NCBI GenBank assembly: GCA_030447145.1
Contig: JAUJLY010000040.1
Span: forward strand, 1-12,427
Length of the DNA: 12,427 nucleotides
From: Thermomicrobiales bacterium
GTDB taxonomy: Bacteria; Chloroflexota; Chloroflexia; Thermomicrobiales; UBA6265
Direction of reading: 5' to 3'
Position 1 is the first letter of the stretch. Each line of letters opens with the position of its first letter. This document shows, in pieces, positions 12,010 through 12,427 of this stretch. The position numbers and the translations under genes are program-made. A model generated the notes under the pieces. The model worked only from the letters and a program-made list of their open reading frames with translations. It was not told the DNA's origin and made no database searches.

Positions 12010-12427
12010 TCAGGTCTGCAGACTCGTAATTCGCTCAAGATGATCCAGGAGCACGGTGGCATGCCGCACGGATCGGAAGATGACCGTGCGGCCACGATCG
12101 CTCTCTCCCTCCCCAAGGTGGATGTCGCGAGCCATCACCAGGACGTTGTCCACCGGGACCAGCGTGAGCACCTCCGGGGATTCGAGGCCATGGACGATCG
12201 TGATGCCCTGATGGCCACCCAGATCGAGCGGCCATGTCTCGATTGCTGCCTCGGCGTGAGCCAGCTCCCCGAGGTGCCTGGCCGCCTGTGCCCCTTCCGG
12301 TTGCAGGTAGACGCCATATCCTCCCAGGATCTGGTCACCGGCGTCTCCCGCTCCATCCGACCGCTGGATCACCACCCCGCCGACCGAGGAGATATATGGT
12401 GACTGACCGATATCAGTCCATCTCCTG
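12010..12427 (-). CDS. Unknown protein, C-terminal 138 residues
   Basis: The frame is open from the window edge to TGA at 12012-12010, and the N-terminus lies outside. GTG at 12375 is an internal possible start, but the frame before it is also protein-like (DIGQSPYISSVGGVVIQRSD), so the gene probably begins beyond the window. Visible content: Gly-rich strand region (GDQILGGYGVYLQPEG), a helix with AARHLGELAHAEAA, strands (HQGITIVHGLESPEVLTLVP, NVLVMARDIHLG) and a C-terminal helix (VRHATVLLDHLERI). The mix of strands and helices suggests a soluble protein. I do not recognise a family. The plus-strand frame across the same bases is rich in His, Arg, Gln and Cys, as antisense frames are, and was not chosen. 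Confidence 0.6.
   Translation of the reverse strand, partial: RRWTDIGQSPYISSVGGVVIQRSDGAGDAGDQILGGYGVYLQPEGAQAARHLGELAHAEAAIETWPLDLGGHQGITIVHGLESPEVLTLVPVDNVLVMARDIHLGEGESDRGRTVIFRSVRHATVLLDHLERITSLQT

Overview
The window is GC-rich bacterial DNA. Its gene content (ArgH-like lyase next to a sugar-ABC permease remnant, DLH-family hydrolase, M29 aminopeptidase, LOG protein, VTT membrane protein) fits a member of the Chloroflexota, perhaps class Thermomicrobia. That assignment is a guess from style: no rRNA or other lineage marker is present. I see no tRNA, CRISPR array, transposase or phage gene. It looks like an ordinary chromosomal segment of mostly single-gene or two-gene transcription units, with an unusually high number of broken genes.

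Layout. 1-767 (+): C-terminal part of an argininosuccinate-lyase-like enzyme, followed at 803-925 by the last ~40 codons of an otherwise missing carbohydrate ABC permease. 926-1433: no gene, but two tandem copies of a dispersed repeat and a 25-bp inverted repeat. 1434-2839 (-): translationally coupled pair, dienelactone hydrolase then HD-domain phosphohydrolase. 2993-4237 (+): MFS transporter. 4329-5224 (-): SAM methyltransferase carrying both a frameshift and an in-frame TAG. 5343-5606 (-): small XRE regulator with its own terminator and a large palindrome upstream. 5607-6065: gene-free leader. 6066-7169 (+): M29 aminopeptidase. 7246-7563 (-): DUF3303 protein. 7804-8787 (+): RsmC-like rRNA methyltransferase with a disturbed 5' end. 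8788-9091: no gene, a third copy of the dispersed repeat and a second copy of the last ten codons of the methyltransferase. 9092-11093 (-): VTT (DedA/TVP38-like) protein, a 38-codon membrane microprotein, a YjlB-like cupin and a LOG protein; the first three are joined by ATGA overlaps. 11403-11920 (+): P-loop kinase-like gene with a frameshift in the Walker A motif. 12010-12427 (-): C-terminal part of an unknown protein.

How they work together. There is no single obvious pathway. The two clearest co-expressed sets are hydrolase + HD phosphohydrolase and VTT + microprotein + cupin (possibly + LOG).

Main caution. Four genes (methyltransferase, RsmC-like, cupin, kinase) each appear to lack exactly one base, and two (methyltransferase, VTT) carry an in-frame TAG. 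The one-base losses can mostly be explained as a shortened two- or three-base homopolymer, so sequencing error is a serious alternative to true gene decay. The TAG codons and the permease remnant are harder to explain that way.
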